Shown piece after piece: positions 61,434 to 64,000 of a stretch of DNA of 64,000 nt. The first letter of the stretch is position 1, and every line of letters starts with the position of its first letter. A model generated the notes under the pieces. It did not search any database. It was given only the letters and a program-made list of their open reading frames with translations, and was not told where the DNA came from. Source of the DNA: CAZKWG01 sp964615375 (lineage in GTDB: Bacteria; Myxococcota_A; UBA796; CAZKWG01); contig CAZTOW010000036.1 of the NCBI GenBank assembly GCA_964615375.1, positions 1-64,000 of the forward strand, in the 5' to 3' direction. Both the position numbers and the translations under genes were made by a program.

Positions 61434-62452
61434 GGCGCATGATCGGGTTGCTGGCGCTGTTCGCGCTGGGGGCGGGCGAGCGCATGGTGGAGCCCGCCCA
61501 CGGCGTCGTGGTGCTGCAGGGGGTCAACCTCGGCTGGACCGAGGGCGCCAGCCGCGTGCGCCGCGTCTCAGCCGGGGTGGACGCGAGCTCCAAGGACCCC
61601 GCCACCCTGCCCACGGGTCAGGGCACGCTCCTGTGCGACGCGCAGAGCGCGGGGAAGGCGAGCGCCACGCTCCGCTACGCCGATCTGGCCACGCCCCGCC
61701 CCGTGATGCGTGGGACGGAGACGCTCACGCTCAGCGGGCACCGCGACAAGGACCCGCAGAAGCGCCAGCCCGCCGTGCGCACCAGCACCGTGCTGGTCGA
61801 GCTCCCCGAGGGCTCGCCCCCGAGCGCGGCCGTCTGGCTCTCCGGGATCCGCCTGGAGCTGGGCGCCGCCCACCCCTCCGGCGTCGCCCTGCAGGCCCTG
61901 GGCGTCACCACCAGCGCGCCCGTGGTGGCGCAGAACCACGCCCGCTTCGAGCTCACCGTCACCCTGGAGAGCGGCGAGGGGGCCGCCGGGGTCCCCGACC
62001 CGGTGGACTACCAGGCCACGGTCTCGGTGGACTGGGCGCTCATCCCGGCCGAGCCCGGCGCCGTGGGACGCCTGGACCACCTGCCCGAGGGCCCGCTGGG
62101 CGAGCCCTCCCAGCTCTCCTGGGTCGCCCCCGCGGGGACCAGCGAGGTGTTCGCGGGCCTCTCCGGCTTCTCCTTCGCCCTGGCCGACGAGGTGGTGGGC
62201 AGCCGCCGCACCCTCGACGCTGTCGTGGTCGAGCTCACGGGCAGCCTCTACGACCCCACCGAGCATCGGTGGTCGGGAGAGCTGGCCCTGAACCTCGTGA
62301 GCCGGCTCCCCAACGGCAAGGTGGCGCCCACCTATGGCCAGGCCACCGTGAGCCTGCTGGCCCTCGGAGAGCAGGATCGCTCGGGCTTCGGCCTCTGGCT
62401 GGGGCCGAAGAGCGGCGGCGCGGAGAGCGCGGCGTTCCCCTTCGCGGATTGA
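61430..62452 (+). CDS. Exported beta-rich protein of unknown function (340 aa)
   Basis: ATG 61430 overlaps the previous stop (ATGA). The N-terminus (RRMIGLLALFALGAGERMV) is a short signal peptide or anchor with no lipobox. The rest is a run of beta-strands with polar loops (GVVVLQGVNLGWTEGASRV, ATVSVDWALIPAEPG, ELSL-type pairs) and few Cys, suggesting one or two beta-sandwich domains. As the last gene of the PPDK-like lipoprotein operon, it may bind or complement those lipoproteins. No family recognised. It is convergent with the immunity gene, and a 12-bp palindrome (62488-62499) lies in the gap. Confidence 0.6.
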
Positions 62453-62496
62453 GGGTCAGGGTTCGGGTCTTCGCTCCCACTCTGGGATGAATGCAT

Positions 62497-63192
62497 TCAG
62501 TAGGGCTGAAGGCCCCATCGCTGCGCGAGCCGATCGCCCACAGTGGAGATCAGCGCAGGGTCCTGAGCGGAGAGGTTCACCGCCACCCCCAGATTGTCGA
62601 AGCTTGCGATTTGAAGGCGTGCGTCGGGGCGCTCACCGCACCAGCCCTGCTCATCGGAGAACCAGAGCGCCTGGAACCCGAGCCGCGCCAGCTCCTCCTC
62701 GAGGTCGGCACGCGGAGCATCGATTCGACCGCTCCAGTAGGCTCGGTGAGGATGTTCCCACATGGCCAGCATCGCAAAGGCCTGCCGCATGAGCAGGTGC
62801 TTCAACGTACGCGCCACGGGATATAGGACTCCAACGTCTACAGATACAACCCGCGGCTCGACGTAGCCAACGTCTTCCAGGGCGAGATCTTCGCTCACCG
62901 CGTGCTGATTACCGATGATAATGCATCGTGTCAACAGTGGCTCGTAGAAGGGATCCCCTACCAGATCCAAGGTCCGATCCAGCACGGAGGCGATATCGGC
63001 AGAGACGTCTCCAAGCAGGCAGAACCCACCGAGATCGCCGCCCATGATACGTAGAAAGGCCAGATAGTCCTCTGGTAGCGGGCGTTCGTACAAGGCCGCG
63101 AGCCTGGCGATGGCATCTTCGCTGGCGCCGCGAAACCTGTATCCTCCCCGATACCGCTCTATATACTTGATGAATTCGTTCATGGCGATCAT
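62497..63192 (-). CDS. SUKH (SMI1/KNR4) family immunity protein (231 aa)
   Basis: Probable antidote for the deaminase toxin encoded just upstream. Residues ~4-100 follow the SUKH pattern: helix NEFIKYIERYRGGYRF, then ASEDAIARLAALYERPLPEDYLAFLRIMGGDLGGFCLLGD (residues ~25-65). The rest is mixed alpha/beta with REEL-like helices (DLEEELARLGFQALWFSDEQGW). The ATG at 63192 overlaps the toxin stop by four bases (ATGA); a second Met at 63183 with GGGGAT before it is also possible. GC content is lower than in most of the window and codon use differs, consistent with transfer as part of a toxin cassette. Confidence 0.8.
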   Translation of the reverse strand: MIAMNEFIKYIERYRGGYRFRGASEDAIARLAALYERPLPEDYLAFLRIMGGDLGGFCLLGDVSADIASVLDRTLDLVGDPFYEPLLTRCIIIGNQHAVSEDLALEDVGYVEPRVVSVDVGVLYPVARTLKHLLMRQAFAMLAMWEHPHRAYWSGRIDAPRADLEEELARLGFQALWFSDEQGWCGERPDARLQIASFDNLGVAVNLSAQDPALISTVGDRLAQRWGLQPY

Positions 63193-64000
63193 CCCCGAAT
63201 GCTCGGACAGAGCGTGACCAGTCGCCCCGAGTGCTGACGACACGAGTAACACGGCTCCATGAAACTGCCAGCGCCGCTTGCGCGATCTGGGAGCGGATAG
63301 GGATTCGTCTTCCCGTACCAGATGGTCGCCATGCTCTCCACCGGATTCTCCAGGTCTCCGTTGAGGTACAATTTCGGCTCCGCACAATGTTGACCTCCCG
63401 GGAATGGAGATCCATCCGGCCTCAGCACCCGAGGATCACGTTTGAAGGGGACGGTATCGTCTCCCCACTCATAGGGAGGAGGCAGACTCAGCGCTCTCCG
63501 GGCCTCCTGCACTTTGTCCGCCTCGCCCGAGAGGGTGACGACGAAGGTCCCGTTGGAGCGCCTGCCGATGTTGACCGCGAAGTTTCGGTTCCGCTGGATG
63601 CCAGCTCGACTCATCATCCCGTAGATTGCCCGGCCCGCCGCGATCGTCTCCGCGTCGGGAGGAGGGAAGTGGCCGATGTGCTCCTGGAGCGTGCCGCTGG
63701 CCTTCATCTCTTCGTAGTTCTTCGCGATCTGCCCTCGGAGCGCCTGCTCCTGCTCGGCGAGCTCCACGAGTCGAGGGTCGGCGTTCGCGTCGGAGAGCAA
63801 TCTGTTCAGATCTTCCGCGCTCATCTGAGCGACCTCGTTTCGCCGTTCGAACTCCAGCAGGGCTTCGGGGTCGACCTTCTTCTTGTTCGGCGCGTTGACG
63901 ATGTTCCAAAGCTCATTGTCGCTGGTCTTCTTCAGGGCGTCGGGTGTCGCGCTCGGCCGGCGTGCGGTGGCCGTAGCATCGCTCGGCCCCGCCGGAAGCT
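63189..64000 (-). CDS. C-terminal part of a deaminase-type polymorphic toxin (partial, runs off the window)
   Basis: The frame has no stop from 63189 to the window edge, so only the last ~270 residues are visible; the N-terminus (delivery domains) lies to the right. A spacer rich in Ala/Pro/Lys leads to an alpha-helical stretch (LNRLLSDANADPRLVELAEQ and on) and then a YwqJ-like nucleic-acid deaminase end: HCAEPKLY with the catalytic Cys-Ala-Glu motif near 63367-63390, and EPCYSCRQ, the second zinc-binding Cys pair, near 63232-63255. It should deaminate a base in nucleic acid or a nucleotide of rival cells. The SUKH gene that overlaps its stop is the matching immunity protein. Lower GC than the window average. 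Confidence 0.75.
   Translation of the reverse strand, partial: LPAGPSDATATARRPSATPDALKKTSDNELWNIVNAPNKKKVDPEALLEFERRNEVAQMSAEDLNRLLSDANADPRLVELAEQEQALRGQIAKNYEEMKASGTLQEHIGHFPPPDAETIAAGRAIYGMMSRAGIQRNRNFAVNIGRRSNGTFVVTLSGEADKVQEARRALSLPPPYEWGDDTVPFKRDPRVLRPDGSPFPGGQHCAEPKLYLNGDLENPVESMATIWYGKTNPYPLPDRASGAGSFMEPCYSCRQHSGRLVTLCPSIRG

Overview
The window reads as a piece of a high-GC genome of the Myxococcota (former Deltaproteobacteria). Evidence: very GC-rich DNA with strong third-position bias; two secreted proteins ending in a MYXO-CTERM-type tail (short Cys motif, hydrophobic stretch, Arg cluster); many lipoproteins carrying MopE-like Asp/Cys repeats or FG-GAP repeats; several eukaryote-type Ser/Thr kinases; and two close matches to the sigma-54 promoter consensus. 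No tRNA, rRNA, CRISPR array, transposase or phage gene was seen.

Layout. 1-5856: a small unknown gene, a lipoprotein, and a 1401-residue secreted beta-helix/MopE/MYXO-CTERM protein. 6133-19488: a signalling locus with two coiled-coil proteins (one with a recently expanded repeat), a divergent Ser/Thr kinase, a CHAT (caspase-like) protease that appears to carry Clp-N and FHA-like domains, an unknown helical protein, a small protein with an anti-sigma-like N-terminus, and a kinase-PEGA-FGE/SUMF1 fusion. This is the best candidate for a new system. 19540-27956: secreted and envelope proteins (FG-GAP protein, two-helix membrane protein, possible TULIP-fold lipoprotein, outer-membrane barrel, GNAT enzyme, MopE/beta-helix lipoprotein) and a probable sigma-54-driven small RNA. 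28040-28898: a broken kinase gene. 28939-32083: rarA (fused to a methyltransferase-like domain) and thyX. 32086-32259: a 57-residue gene under a sigma-54-type promoter.

32497-38414 is one minus-strand operon: lipoprotein, TonB-dependent receptor, small membrane protein, Cys-repeat protein, ExbB/TolQ, and two ExbD/TolR proteins. 38548-51567 holds a lipoprotein, a structured 550-base intergenic region, thiolase, a polyprenyl-synthetase-like pseudoenzyme, a molybdopterin oxidoreductase, a GGGQM-repeat lipoprotein, an aldehyde-dehydrogenase-fold protein without its catalytic residues, the transsulfuration pair (cystathionine beta-synthase and a gamma-synthase/lyase with a short deletion), a glycosyltransferase and an RRM protein. 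51695-56192: a Rmd1/YagE protein, a MYXO-CTERM protein and mnmG-rsmG. 56267-62452: four exported proteins, one a lipoprotein built from the swivelling-His and ATP-grasp domains of PEP synthase/PPDK. The right edge has a toxin-immunity pair: the C-terminus of a deaminase-type polymorphic toxin that runs out of the window, and a SUKH (SMI1/KNR4) immunity protein.

All assignments come from reading motifs by eye; no database search was run.
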